A DNA stretch of 60,000 nucleotides from Cryptomeria japonica (lineage: Eukaryota > Streptophyta > Pinopsida > Cupressales > Cupressaceae), in the NCBI RefSeq assembly GCF_030272615.1, contig NC_081411.1, positions 833,518,136 through 833,578,135 of the forward strand, given 5' to 3'. Positions 34,754 to 46,340 of this stretch are shown piece by piece. Each line of letters opens with the position of its first letter. The first letter of the stretch is position 1. Made by a program: the position numbers and the translations under genes. Below the pieces are notes generated by a model, which saw nothing but the letters and a program-made list of their open reading frames with translations, was not told the DNA's origin and did no database searches.

Positions 34754-36509
34754 CTACTTCATGTTGTCCACAAAGGTCTTCAAATCATCCATCTCACATC
34801 CCTTGATGTCACCCTGATTCCTGGTGTTGGCTCTAGTTCTCTTCTCATGACCTCTTTTCTCCATCTGGTCCTTATCGCCCTCTTTATCTTTAAAGTTATC
34901 AAATCTGTTAATCAGAATGTTCATATTGTCCACAGAGGATTTAAGAATCTGGAAATTTTGTTCTTCGCGGTTTTTTCCATCTTGTCGACTCTATTGCCCA
35001 GATTTTTCATGGTAATTTCTAGCCCACTCGCCTCTCTATTCTCTTCCATTTCCTTAACCTTCTTCTTAGTTTCAATAATTTTACCAACCATGTTTTCAAT
35101 AGCTTCAGCATTATTGATAGCTACCGCTAGTTCTTTAACATTTTCAGAAAGAGGTTTGTCGCCTATCGTGGCCTTTTTGGTAGCATTCATATCATTCTTC
35201 AGGTTACCAATATCTTTCACAATTTCGTTGATAGTATCACAAAATCCCTTAATACTATCATTATCCCCATGACAGTCACTAGGATTTCCCCTTTTATCCT
35301 CTTGGCTATCATTCTGCAATCCTTGAGTATTCAAATCCTTATCACAACCCACATCCAAAATCTCATCCCCCTCCTTACCCTTCACATTGTCATTTTTTTC
35401 CTCCTCTGCATCCTCATCAGAAGCTATCAAATTCTATTTTTTGTCTTTGTTAACTCCCCTGTTGATGTTCTTATTCCTCTGGGTTTGTTTCCCCATTCCT
35501 TTACCTTTCTTACTTTTGATAAATTTTTCCTCAAAGGACTCATCCTCGGAGTTCGAGATATCAGAATCAACCACAATCCTTTTTCTCTTCCCCTTATTCC
35601 TCCCCTTTTTTCTAAGCTCCTCCAACTCACCTTTGGTTTCCGAGTCATAGTTAAAACCACTATACTCACTTTCTATTTCTTCAGCCCTGGTATTTTTAAC
35701 TCTAATTGGTTTTTCTATACATTTCCCTTTCAGCAGTTTATACACTAAAACCATAAGACCCTGATGAAGAGCATGGTCGCCTTGAGGGTCTTTCTGCATT
35801 TCTTTAATTGTGTGATCCATGGAACAAGCAAGATAATAGGGCAAGCTTACCTTTTCACCATGGTGGAAGTGGTTGAGCAACACAAAATGGTGCCCGTAAG
35901 CTCTCGTAAATCTCCCATCCAGCGTAATGTAGGTTATGGTAGCAAACAACATGAATCTCCATGGCCTGTAGATGCATTTTGGGGAGTGATAGGAGTTATC
36001 CACCTTCACCATCTTCTTCTTTTCACCATCCGTGATGGGAAATTTGTCCATTGCCTTATCAGAGACACTACGATCTCTATAGAACTTAATGCCCTATGTC
36101 ACCATCCCCGTGGCTTCTGCAATAATATCTTCATCCATAGTCATCATCTGAGTTCCCACCAAAAATTTTCCACTCTTCCAATTCTTTATAAAGTGCTTGG
36201 TGATTGTTGGGTCTTTACCATAGAGCCTCTCCATGAACATACTTAATCCCCCCTCTTGGAGAATCTCCCAAACCTCTTTGTTCTTCTTCCAATCCGAACA
36301 TGAGGTTGGTTCAAACCTTTTTTTGTTCCCTCCCATTTTTCCTTCACAATCGTTGGAATTCCCAATATCTGCTCTGAGTTTTCTTCTCTAGTTTCTATTA
36401 TTGCTTTGAAAAACAACCCAGAATCTTTGCCTATTAATATGATAAGACAATTATATAAATGCTCATCACCACCATTGTAATCCTTCATCGAAAATAATGG
36501 GAAAAGCAT
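34754..36509 (-). pseudogene. LINE ORF3, unknown protein, coupled to ORF2 by TAATG
   Basis: The start ATG (36509-36507) shares one base with the in-frame TAA that ends ORF2 (36511-36509), forming TAATG. The product of roughly 580 residues has a globular N-terminal part (HFIKNWKSGKFLVGTQMM, EATGM, then RPWRFMLFATITYITLDG and YGHHFVLLNHFHHGEKVSLP). A strongly charged, Lys/Glu-rich C-terminus with a probable coiled coil follows (about 34960-35200). Two frameshifts (near 36320 and 34960) and two stops (near 36090 and 35430) are the only visible damage. The N-terminal part resembles uncharacterised plant transposon-associated proteins in style, but I cannot name a family. Plus-strand ORFs across this region are shadows. 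Confidence 0.7.
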
Positions 36510-37204
36510 TAGGAATTATGATTGATGATGCCACATTGCCTCATCTGGATACGGTCCAGCTTGAACAAGGATTTCACCTCACATGCAAGTTTACTCTCCC
36601 CATTAATAGTAATGATTTCCTCAGTTCAGTAGGCCAGGTTGGTTGCCCAATCAGCACATGAGTTAGCTTCCCTATACACATGTGTGAAGACACACATATC
36701 AAAGGTTTCACTTATTTTCTTCGTTGCTTTAATAGCATTGTTTATTGACCAAGAAGGTGGGAACAACTTATTCAAAGAGTCACCTTCACACCATACTCTG
36801 GTACAATTGGCTTCCTTTGCTAGCACCATCCCATGATAAGCCGCCATAGCCTCAGCAACATGATTTGTTTGGCTTCCAATACGGATAGATTTAATGATTT
36901 TTCATTTTCCCCATTCATCCCTTAAAACCACTTCGCACCCCACATTGCCAAGGTTACCCTTTGAAGCACCATCAAAGTTGATTTTCATCCAGCCATGGGG
37001 AGGGCTTTCCCATTTCACACCTTCCCTAGGATTAGCCTGCAAGATCTCTCTTCCCTTTAATCTCCAGTTCTTGAAGATCAAATGATCATTTTGATCTTGG
37101 GGATTGGCTATTCCACCTATGATGTTAATATTCTCTACTATATGACGTTTAATTTTCTCAAAAATTATTTGAGCCTTAGATGCCTTCTCTCTAAACACTT
37201 TCAT
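36510..37204 (-). pseudogene. LINE ORF2 RNase H domain
   Basis: Begins WMKINFDGASKGNLGNVG (first Asp) and continues with AEAMAAYHGMVLA (Glu) and VWCEGDS (Asp), ending with a REANSCADWAT-type motif. This is the plant L1 RNase H placed C-terminal to reverse transcriptase. One TGA at 36626 (TGG fits) precedes a tail reading TEEIITINGESK and on to the TAA at 36511-36509. It removes RNA during cDNA synthesis. Confidence 0.88.
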
Positions 37205-38620
37205 TTCTCTCTTTCCATATTCCCCAGCAAATATGGGGTAAAACTAGTCTCCATAACAAAATTATAGATTTATTCCTTGAGGGATGATGCCAAGAATTAA
37301 AAACCTCTTGGACTGATTCTGGAAATGCCCAACTGATATTGAAATAATCCAGAAATCTAGCCCAGATATCAGCAAAAAAGGGGCAATGGAAGAACAAGTG
37401 GTTAATGGGTTCCTCATTCTACATACAAAGAAAACAAACACTAGGCATACATATTCCTCTTTTTCTAATTTTATCAATAGTCAAAATTTTATCTTGAAGG
37501 ACAATCCAGAAAAAAATATTAATTTTAGGAATTAGGCCTTTCACCCAAGCCTTAGCCTAGCAAGGACTCTCCAACTTAGAAAACTGTTGATTATAGAGAG
37601 AGGCAACAAAAAATTTACCATTTGCTGTGAGTTTCCAGATTAATTGATCCTCATCATCCACCACCACCATGGAGTTCAAAATTTTGTTCAAATTACCAAG
37701 GGAGGGATCAACATGGGATAATTCCTTCCATTGTCCTTCATTCCAGTAGTCACCCACCATAGTGCCATATTTCTCCTTACACTGATTCTAAAATTTACTC
37801 CAATCAGGATTTTCACTCAACGGGGTATCAAGCAACCAAGAATATTCCCAGAATTTAATGAGGTTTCCTTTCCCCACCTTCCATTTCACACCTTTGGCAA
37901 TAAGATCTCTTGTTCTTGAAATATTTTTCCAAATATTAGAACCAATAGGGATATCTTCGACATTGAGGAAGCTTAGAAGGGTAGGATATTGTCTTTTATA
38001 CTTATTGTCCCATAGCATTTTCAATTCTCCTTGGGTATTATAACCTCTCCATATCTGCTTAGCCATATGAAACTCATTCATGTCTCTTATTCTCTTGAGG
38101 CCAAGACCCCCCTTTCTCATAGGTTTACAAACATTATCCCATGCAATCAGATTCATTCTCTTCTTCTCCTTGACCCCTGTCAACAGAAAAGATCTTTGAA
38201 TTTTTTCTATAGCCTCCGCAAACTTGGCAGGAATTTTAAATAGGCTGGTGGCATAAAGAGGAATACTCTGAAGACTAGATTTCAAAAGTTGAACCTTACC
38301 AGCTTGGATGAGAAGAGAACTTTTCCAACCATCTAGCCTCCTATGAAATTTATCCACAAGAGCACCCTAGAAAGTATCAGGAGTGACTTGACATAAAGGG
38401 AGCCCAAGATAGGAAGCAGGAAGATTCCCCAATTGACACCCCAAAATGTTACTTATTTTTATCTATCTTCTTTCTGGAGTGTTGATGAAATAAACAAAGC
38501 TTTTAGACCAATTTATCAATTGACCAGTGGCTGACCCATAACTATCCAATGCTTTCTTTAAACTCCTATAATCTTTTAGTGAAGCATTCCCCATAATAAT
38601 AGAGTCATCCACAAATTGCT
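37205..38620 (-). pseudogene. LINE ORF2 reverse transcriptase C-terminus and zf-RVT region
   Basis: After QFVDDSIIMGN (the catalytic FVDD box, near 38600) come ASYLGLPL, LDGWKSSLLIQAGKVQLLKS, and WDNVCKPMRKGGLGLKRI. These are standard L1 thumb and downstream motifs. The zinc-binding reverse-transcriptase tail follows, with HCPFFADIWARFL near 37370. Stops near 38625, 38470, 38360 and 37780 plus shifts near 37250 and 37480 break it. Confidence 0.88.
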
Positions 38621-39960
38621 AATGGGAGCAAACTTGATCCACAGAAGAAGGTTTCAATCCACAAAACTCTCCCTTCTCAACAAGATTTCCAATGAATCTT
38701 CCCAAACATTTTGCCATGATAATAAAAAGAACCGGGGATAGAGGATCCCCCTCTCTGAGACCTCTTGAGGATTTGAAGAAGGGGGAAGGAGACCCATTCA
38801 TTAAGACAGAAAAAGAAGTAGAAGAAACCAATTGCAGAATAAGACAAATGCTTCTAGAGCTAAAACCAAAAGTAGAGAGAACATCCATCATAAATCCCCA
38901 GTCCACTCTATCATAGGCTTTAGATAAGTCAAGCTTCAAAAGAAAACCTTCTTTTTTAGCACTAGAGAGTGAGTGAATATTTTGATGGATCAATATTATC
39001 GAATCCAAGATTTGTCTCCCAGGGACAAAGCCACTTTGCTGGGGAGAAATGATAGAAGGAAGCAAACTCAAGATTCTAGAAGTCAAAACCTTAAAGATGA
39101 TTTTATACAAAGAATTTCAAAGGCTGATAGGTCTAAAGAGATCCATGGAATCAGCTCCCATCTTTTTGGGAATAAGGGAAATGAAAGTACCATTCAATTC
39201 TTTCAAAATTCTTCTTGCACCAAAAAATTCTTTCACAGCATTGGAAACATCACCCCCAACAATATGCCAATACATTTGAAAAAAGAACATGGGAAAACCA
39301 TCTGGGCCCAGGGCCTTGTTACCTTCAAAGGAATTGACAGCTTTTAGAATCTCCTCATTGGATAGAATAGCAGTGAGATATGAATTATGATTCGTGCCCA
39401 AGATAGAGGGAATACAATCCATAAGGTCCTTTTGAGCTTGCAAGTCCAAATTTTGTTCCTTAGTCAGGAGATTGGAGAAAAACTCTAGGGTTGCCTTCCT
39501 CATAGACTCTTCATCTTCAACAGTTCTGCCATTAACTTTAAGCTGGGGTATCCTATTGATGGGCTTATGTTTTAGAGTTGACATATGGAAGTATTTGGTA
39601 TTTCTATCCCCTTCCTTCAACCAAATATTTCTTGACCTCTGTTTCCACAAAATTTCTTCTTTTGCTATTATGTCATGGTATTTCATAAGAATCTCATCTT
39701 CAACATCTCTCGAAACCTTTGTATAGCCATTATTTTGAATTTCATCCTAGATATCTTTTAGATCCAAGAGGATGGAGGCTTTAGAAGCAAAGATGTTCCC
39801 AAAGGACTCCTTGTTCCATCTTTTAACATTATCTTTTACAAATTTCAACTTTTTGACCACCTTATGCATAGCATTTCCTTCAATTCTAACTTGCCACCAT
39901 TCCTTGATTTTGCTTTCCATATCCAAGTCTTTAGTCCACATTCTCTCAAATATATAAGGG
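38619..39960 (-). pseudogene. LINE ORF2 reverse transcriptase N-terminal part
   Basis: The motifs in order are NIWLKEGDRNTKYFH, LGPDGFPMFFFQMYW, GTFISLIPKK, FRPISL, then QQSGFVPGRQILDSI, LLKLDLSKAYDRVDW (first catalytic Asp), FSVLMNGSPSPFF, and RGLREGDPLSPVLF. This is a typical plant L1 reverse transcriptase. One stop lies after FRPISL (39116) and one near 39745. The fragment is well conserved, so this LINE is not very ancient. Confidence 0.92.
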
Positions 39961-40690
39961 AAGTGTCTTCTTCCCTTCTTGGCATCATTCGTAAAGGATA
40001 TAGGATAATGATCAGATCCTGCCCTTATATGAGCAGATAAATAGCAGAAGTGAGAATTAAACCAATCCAGAGAAATTAAAGCTCTATCAAGCTTGACCTG
40101 AACTAATCTTCCCCACTCCTTCTATTGGTCCAGGTATATTTAACTCCTTGCAAATCCAAGTCATGGAGAGCATTATTATTGATAAAATCCATCAAATCCA
40201 ATTTGTTGTCCAGATTGATTTGGCTCCCTCCCTTTTTCTCATTTTCCTTCAAAGGGGTATTGAAATCCCCCATAATAATCTAGCTATCTTTAGTAAACTT
40301 ACTCCTAAACAAGGATAAGCTTTTCCAGAAATCACTTTTACCAGTCTTGGTGTTTGGGGCATACACATTAGTTAAGACCCATGAAGTACCCTCTTTCAAA
40401 TGCTTAAATCTAATACAAGCCAGATTGTTGTCTTGAATCAACACTTCGCCTTTAACATTATTTTTATTCCAGAAAGTAGCAATACCCCCCGATGCTCCTT
40501 CTGAATTGCCACCACTAACTCCTTCATTACTAAACATTTTCAAACATTCAACCTTGTCCTTAGGCATTTTGGTTTCCTGAATCAAAAAAATATCCGGGTT
40601 TTTGTCTCTAATCATACTTTTTATTAAATCATGTTTGTGAGGATTGTTCAATCCTTGAATGTTCCAGGAGATAATCTTCCTGACTTTTTA
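39961..40690 (-). pseudogene. LINE ORF2 endonuclease
   Basis: An APE-type endonuclease, with IISWNIQGLNNP, IFLIQETKMP (Glu), VYAPNTKTG, IIMGDFNTP and, near 40010, GSDHYPIS. It nicks the target DNA to prime reverse transcription. A stop lies near 40278, and a frameshift near 40680 separates it from the upstream Asn-rich start of ORF2. Confidence 0.9.
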
Positions 40691-42590
40691 GAAATACCTG
40701 CCTCAAAGATGGTTCTTTGAGTCTCGTCTACTATATTCTTGCTTGTTTCCATAGTCCTCTTCTTAGCATTTGAATTTCTTCCCAATGAAGTATGTTGAGC
40801 TCCCACATCCCCTAGTCTGCTTCTAGTATTTTTGGTGGATGTGTTATTGTTGTTGTTGTTATTATTCTTTTTTTTGTTCTTGTTCTTTCTCTTATCCTCC
40901 ATTACTTCTTCTTCCTCCTACTTTGACCCACTCTTTCCCAAAGCCTTTTTTATATCCTCCTCATCTCCCCATCTTGGTTCATTTTCCTCCAGGAAAGTCG
41001 ATTTGACCTGAGCCGAGGAGACTAATGATATCTCTGATAGCCCTTGCTCGTATAAATTGTCAGGTTGTACATCTTGGGTCCAGGATGCTCCAATTTCTAA
41101 CTCAGATAATTTTGTTTTTGAGTTAAAATTGTCTCCCTCATCCTTATTATCTTTGGATTGACTAACTCGCTTATCCATCTAACAACTATTCATTTTCTCA
41201 TTCTGATTTAAACTTTGTTATGTCTTATCCTTTTGCTTGTTTTGACTGTTGATTTGTGAGTTTCTTTCTCCATCGTTTGAATCCTTTCCACTATTCTCCT
41301 GCTCCTTTTCCTGAATGGGGATCTTATCATCTTCTCCTTTCTTCATTTCATTTCCCGATTCTTTGGCTAACACCTCTTCTACCCTTCCTACCTGGGACTG
41401 TTTCTCCTAATCCAAACATTCAGAAGGAGAAACTTTCAAAGAGTTGTCCACCTTTTTCCAAACTTTAGTTTGGGATTGAGATTTGACCACATTGCTTGGG
41501 CACTTTTTAGCTCAGTGCCCAACTTTCTTACAATGAAAGCAAGCAAAAGGGATTGATTCATAGACAATCTTCTGCATCCATTTTCCTAGTTTTGATTCTA
41601 TCTCTATTTCCTTTGGCATTATTTGTTTCGGGTCCAACCCCTACACAAATTCTAGCATAAATAAGTCTTCTTCTAGATGTCGTAACTGGATTGATGGTGA
41701 TAAGCTCCCCAAAAGAATTGGCTATCCTAGCAAACACATCTTCCTCCCAATATTCCATAAGAAGCCCAAGTAACTTTATCCAGACTGGAACCTAGACCAC
41801 AAACTTATCCTATCTTCCCGCATTAGGATACCATTTCTGGATATACATTAGATATTTGCCTATTGCCCAGGTACCGTTACAGAGGATATTTCTGCGACCC
41901 TCCTCATAGGAGAAAGAAAAAGAAAGACATCCTTTGTTCATATCGACCACATCAACCTACCCTTTCAAATTCCATTTACTCTTTACAAATCCATGAACCA
42001 CCTCAATGTTCGGTCTAGTCCCAAATAATTTGCCTATCAGAGTAGTTTCCATTCTAGCAATGTTTTGATCTATTATTTGATCTGGAATGGAAATGGCAAA
42101 CTTTCCCTGAGAAGCATTCAAAGTATTTTTAACCGAGGGCAAAGATGACTTACCTTTGGGTTTGATACCAAACAGAGAGGACCATTTACCAATGTGTCCA
42201 ATCAATCTAGGACCCCCCTCTAGGTCCCCCAAGTTCGAAGGGGTCTCTAGATCCTTCCCATTAGATTATTTTCCTTTCACCTGATCCCTTGAACCACTTG
42301 TCGCCTGCTGTCCTACAACTTCTTTAGGTTTTTCACCTCCCAAATTTGAAATTTGAACCTAACTGTTCTCCTTGTCTGCTACTATATGCTCCTCTCGTGA
42401 TCTGGGACCCCCAACTAGGTTCCACGAATCCAAATGAGCCTCAGGTTCCTTGCCATCTGAACTATCCCCTTCCAAAGGGATCCGTGAATCTCCTGTTGCA
42501 TGTTGTCCTATTGTTGAACCAGTTCTCCCACCCAAAAAAATTGAATTTAGGGCCTGACCATTCCCCTTCTCCTCTATGCTCCTCTCCATT
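40691..42590 (-). pseudogene. LINE ORF1, RNA-binding protein with zinc knuckle
   Basis: Starts MERSIEEKGNG close to the LINE 5' end. It contains a DUF4283-like region (SSLFGIKPKGKS, IGKLFGTRPNIEVVHGFVK, then WVQVPVWI-like and GRRNILCNGTWAIGKYL pieces). A knuckle reading CFHCKKVGHxAKKC lies near 41480-41530, followed by a hydrophilic tail. There are about five stops and one frameshift near 41580. The last part (40691-40902) is a separate Asn-rich stretch that may be the start of ORF2. The protein should coat LINE RNA. Confidence 0.82.
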
Positions 42591-42595
42591 CCCCT

Positions 42596-42609
42596 TTCAC
42601 ATACTATTT
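42596..42609. repeat. LINE target-site duplication, 5' copy
   Basis: TTCACATACTATTT on the plus strand, partner of 34467-34480. It lies within E coding sequence reading KEIVCE. Confidence 0.85.
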
Positions 42610-44195
42610 CCTTATTGTTTTTGCTGCTCTCTTGCCATGAGTCCTCATTGTATTTCTTCTTTGTTTTCCACTGAGGTTTTTGATATTTGTTCTTCTTTTG
42701 CCTTGGGGGTAGGTTGTGTCCATATCCCAATCTTGTTTTGTCTCTAGAAAACTGTGAAGGAGGGTCTAATGGTTCTATAATGCCTTCTTCACGCTTGCCT
42801 ATAGGTCCTTTTCCATTGTATCCCATTTGTTGCATGATCAGGAATCCTTTTCCATACTATTGTGTTGGTGTAGCTACCTCCATAGTAGCAGCTTTGACTT
42901 CTTCCTCATCCTTGTATAGCCAACTAAGGATGTCTTTCTCTTCTGATTCATGTGCTAGTGTGCCTAATTGGATAAATTGGCCATCAAACTTAGTGATGGG
43001 CTGTGTTGCTTGATGTGTTGATGCAGAAGGTTGCCCATGAGATTTTGGTGATGCTGGTAAGTTGGTTAGACACATGGGTTCGAAAGAGTATTCTCCCATG
43101 CCTTTCTCTTTGATTTTCATCTTTTGTTTGAAATCCATGGATAAAGATTTGAGCTTTTCTTGATAATGATCTATCGCTGAGGAAGTTTGAGCTTCCTTAT
43201 TGTGTGGAACCAAGTTGTCTTGGGCTGCCCCATGGCATTGCATTGTTGAAAGGGGTTATTGTCAGCTGATATAGAAATCTCCTGCCCATTATATGGGAAT
43301 TTGACACACTGGTGGTAGGTTGATGGTACTGCTTGCATTTCATGTATCCAAGGACAGCCCACTAAAATATTGTATGTTAAGTTTATGTCTAAGACTTGGC
43401 ACATAGTGTCCCTTTGTATTGGTCCTACCTGAATAGGTAATATTACTATTCCCTTGGATGATCTCTCTTCATCATCATATGCTTTGATGGTGATCTTTTG
43501 TGTGGATCAATAGACTTCTCAGAGAAGCCTAATGCATGGATAAGTTTTAAGGTACAAATATTGAGACCAGCTCCTCTATTTATTAATACTCTTTTAACTC
43601 GATGTTTGTAGACTAACACTTCAATGTGAAGGGGAGTGTTATGTGGATGGATCAATGAGATATTATCATTTTTGGAAAAGGTGAGATTATGAGGCCCAGT
43701 CATGTGAGCTACCATGGCTTGAAATTTATCAATATCCAGATCTTGAGGCACATTTGTTTCAACCAGTGCTTGTTCCAAGATGTCCTTATATTTTGGTGAA
43801 AGTTTTAGTAACTCGGGTATGGATATTTGAGCATGAGTTTTCTGTAGTTGATCAACTAAGTTATACTGAGTCTTGGGGATAGTGGTTGTTGTTGATGTAT
43901 GCCCTTTCAAGACATATTTTTGAGCTCTGATGGCTACATTAATCGATTCATGTTCATGTTTGTCTTTGATTTTAATTACATTTACTTGATTGTCATCTGT
44001 CAATATATGATTGATGGTGTTATTATATGCGTGATTTATGCGAGCTCCTCTGGTATCATTTGATGATGAAGCTTCATCCTTGTTGAAATTTGGAAGAGGA
44101 TTTTTAAAGGCATCATGATCACCATTTGTCTTGATACTATCGACTGTTAAATCACCTCTATCAATCATGTCTTGAACAATGTTTTTAAGCCTCAT
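42610..44195 (-). pseudogene. E protease and G-patch region
   Basis: The retropepsin-like part has the active-site loop VLINRGAGLNICTL, where the expected catalytic Asp is Asn (GAT to AAT). It continues through ILPIQVGPIQRD and YNILVGCPWIHEMQAVPSTYH, the Tat protease C-terminal hallmark; a shift near 43490 separates the two. A G-patch follows at about 42740-42850 (YGKGFLIMQQMGYNGKGPIG, then IIEPLDPP and KTRLGYG), a glycine-rich RNA-binding motif found after protease in several retroelements. Protease would mature Gag-Pol. Both domains are on E, not on the LINE inserted after KEIVCE. Confidence 0.87.
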
Positions 44196-45171
44196 GCAAT
44201 CATTTGTTTGATGTCATTTGTTTCGATGAAAATCACAAAAGTGTGAGTCATTCCACCAAGGTGGTTTGACATGGGGTTCAAAGTTGTTTACAGTTGGTAA
44301 TGTGATAATCTTGTTTGTCAAGAGTTCTCGAAATGTTGATTCTAAGGATTGCCCCAATGGTGTGTAAATGCGTCTATTTGGAAAATTGTTGGTGTTACCC
44401 CTTGGATTTGGATTAGGTCCTCAATTTGTGTTGTTGCCTTGGGTATTGTTGGTGTTGTTTGCATTTGGAGGTCCCAAATGAGTATTCCTTGTATAAGTGT
44501 TAGTGCTTTGGTTAACACCCTTTTGATTCTTGGCAGCCTAAGGATTACCTGATAAAGCCAATACTGGTTGTTTGGACTTTATATCATTAGTATCAGTTCC
44601 TCCCTCGTGACCAGTGTTCTTATTTCTAGTCCAGAATCTAGATTTTTCTAAGGTGTTGTTATTGTTCTAGTTGTTAAAATGAGAGTTGGATGAATTAGTT
44701 CCTTCTTTGAATAACTTCAATGTTCCTTTCTTAATGCATGCCTCCTCTACTTGGATTCCATTTTCGATCAACTTGGCAAAAGATGGTATGCATTGGAGCT
44801 TGAGTATGTAACTCATCTCACTATTCAGATTGTCGATGAAAATTTCTATTTTTTTCCTTTTCGGGCACATCTTGAGGATATCTCGAAACCATCTATCTCC
44901 AACATTGAAGAAAAACCATGAATGTTTCATTGTTTTTCTGTTTGGTATTACATACATCCAGCATGGTGATTGCATGTTGAATATTGTAGGAGTATTGAGT
45001 GATAAGTTTATTGACCAACTTATCAAAGGATCTGACGAGAGGTGTAAGTTTGGATAACCACTCCATTGTTTGTCCTCCCAAACTTCTTGGGAATAGCCTC
45101 ATCAAATAGGTGTCATCATGGGCAAATTCAAGGCTCATGGTACAAAACTCCTAAACATGATCGCGAGGATC
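44196..45171 (-). pseudogene. E gag core and zinc knuckle
   Basis: The gag core has LMRLFPRSLGGQTMEWLSKL and FDKLVNKLITQYSYNI, matching Retrotrans_gag. Further on come RIYTPLGQSLEST and a knuckle FCDFHRNKxHQTNDC (near 44200-44245) followed by the helix IVQDMIDRG. The segment begins abruptly at the F insertion: DPRDHV here continues DKYDGKS from beyond F. Stops and shifts near 44880 and 44660 are present. Gag forms the particle and binds element RNA. Confidence 0.88.
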
Positions 45172-45176
45172 GCTCT
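45172..45176. repeat. Element F target-site duplication, left copy
   Basis: GCTCT, matching 57577-57581. Collapsing it joins the two halves of E gag in frame. Confidence 0.93.
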
Positions 45177-46327
45177 TGTGTGTGTGAAAAGTGGACATGT
45201 ATCTGTATCTGAAATACACAACACTTCAATTAAGTCATTAGATGCATGGTTAGTAAATCAATAATCAATAAATAATAAACCATTACAAAGTGACCCATTG
45301 CCTTCTAGTATATGCGAGTTTAGATTTCTCTTGGATTCCTAAGCTATCCAGTGACTAGACAACACCTAAACGAAGGATTTTTAAATCTATATGAGCATGA
45401 ATATGAGACTAAATGGATGCAAGATTTAAGCTAGATATGCAAGATTTATCTAACATGATTTAAGTAATATATGAATATTTAAGCTAAATGATTTAAACAA
45501 TATGAAGTAAGTAATATGCAATATCTCAATACAAATTCTCAATGAACCTAGAGAAAAAATAACATAATAACAATATATTCTCCAGGATTTTTGAATGAGA
45601 GATGAGAGCCTGAATTTATAGAAAATTAAGAAAGAAATCAACGGCTGAGATCAAATGATGATGAGCGGTCAAGATTTTCCAAATGGAAGCACAATCTAGG
45701 TGAATTGATGTGATTGGATGTTTTTCTCATTTTTAAAGGAAATTGAACTAAAATTAAGATAAAATTAGGAAACAACTAATTTATTCTCTGTTTCATTCAA
45801 TTTTAATATTTAATTGTTTTAATTGCTTTCTTTGAGATTATTTATCATTTTTTAATTTGGTTTTCAAGATTATCACCAATTGATTTCTTTTCTCAAATTT
45901 TTAATTCTTTTTTGGTCAATTAATTCATTTTTTTATTTGTTTCCTTTTTTGAAGATTTGTGCTCATAATTTCCAATTCCTCTTTCTTGATTTGTTTCCTT
46001 TTTTTGAATATTTATGGCAATTTTTATTTATTTTTCAAATTAATTTCTCTTTTTGATGATTTAATGGCAAATTGATTTATTTAATTAAGTATGCTAGGAT
46101 ATTTAATAAAATAAATAGGATAATTGTTTTAAAATGATTTACTTGCAATGATCAATTAATTAAGAAAATATTTAATTAATATTGGTTCATTAATTTGCCA
46201 TGTGACATTGATGATTAAAGAATTAATTGTGTGCTCAAGATTTATTTAATTGCCTTTGGTTAGGACCTTAGTGATGTTGTTGAGATTACAGGCCCATGGT
46301 TTAGGTGACCATTTTTAGGGTATTACA
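45177..46327 (-). repeat. Element F 3' LTR
   Basis: On the minus strand starts TGTAATACCCTAAAAATGG and ends CTTTTCACACACACACA. The TG run at the plus-strand edge is one unit longer than in the other LTR. TATA (CTATAAA) lies at 45615-45621. Confidence 0.93.
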
Positions 46328-46340
46328 GTTGCCCCTTTTT
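46328..46340 (-). other. Element F polypurine tract
   Basis: AAAAAGGGGCAAC on the minus strand, directly before the 3' LTR start TGTAATACCC. Confidence 0.8.

Larger units (their letters stand above)
34481..42595 (-). mobile_element. L1-type LINE with three ORFs, inserted in E pol
   Basis: The minus-strand element runs from 42595 (5' end) to 34481 (3' end). A 14-bp target duplication flanks it: AAATAGTATGTGAA at 42596-42609 and AAATAGTATATGAA at 34467-34480 (minus-strand sense), with one mismatch. It contains ORF1 (zinc-knuckle RNA-binding protein), ORF2 (endonuclease, reverse transcriptase, RNase H) and a third ORF. The 3' end reads GTAAAAGGTTCGGG... ACTTAATCAAAA, like plant L1 tails. At 8115 bp it looks full length but carries many stops. 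Confidence 0.9.

Noticed and set aside
34742-35748. Long plus-strand ORFs with hydrophobic, membrane-like composition
   Set aside because: They are antisense shadows of the Lys/Glu-rich LINE ORF3 on the minus strand.
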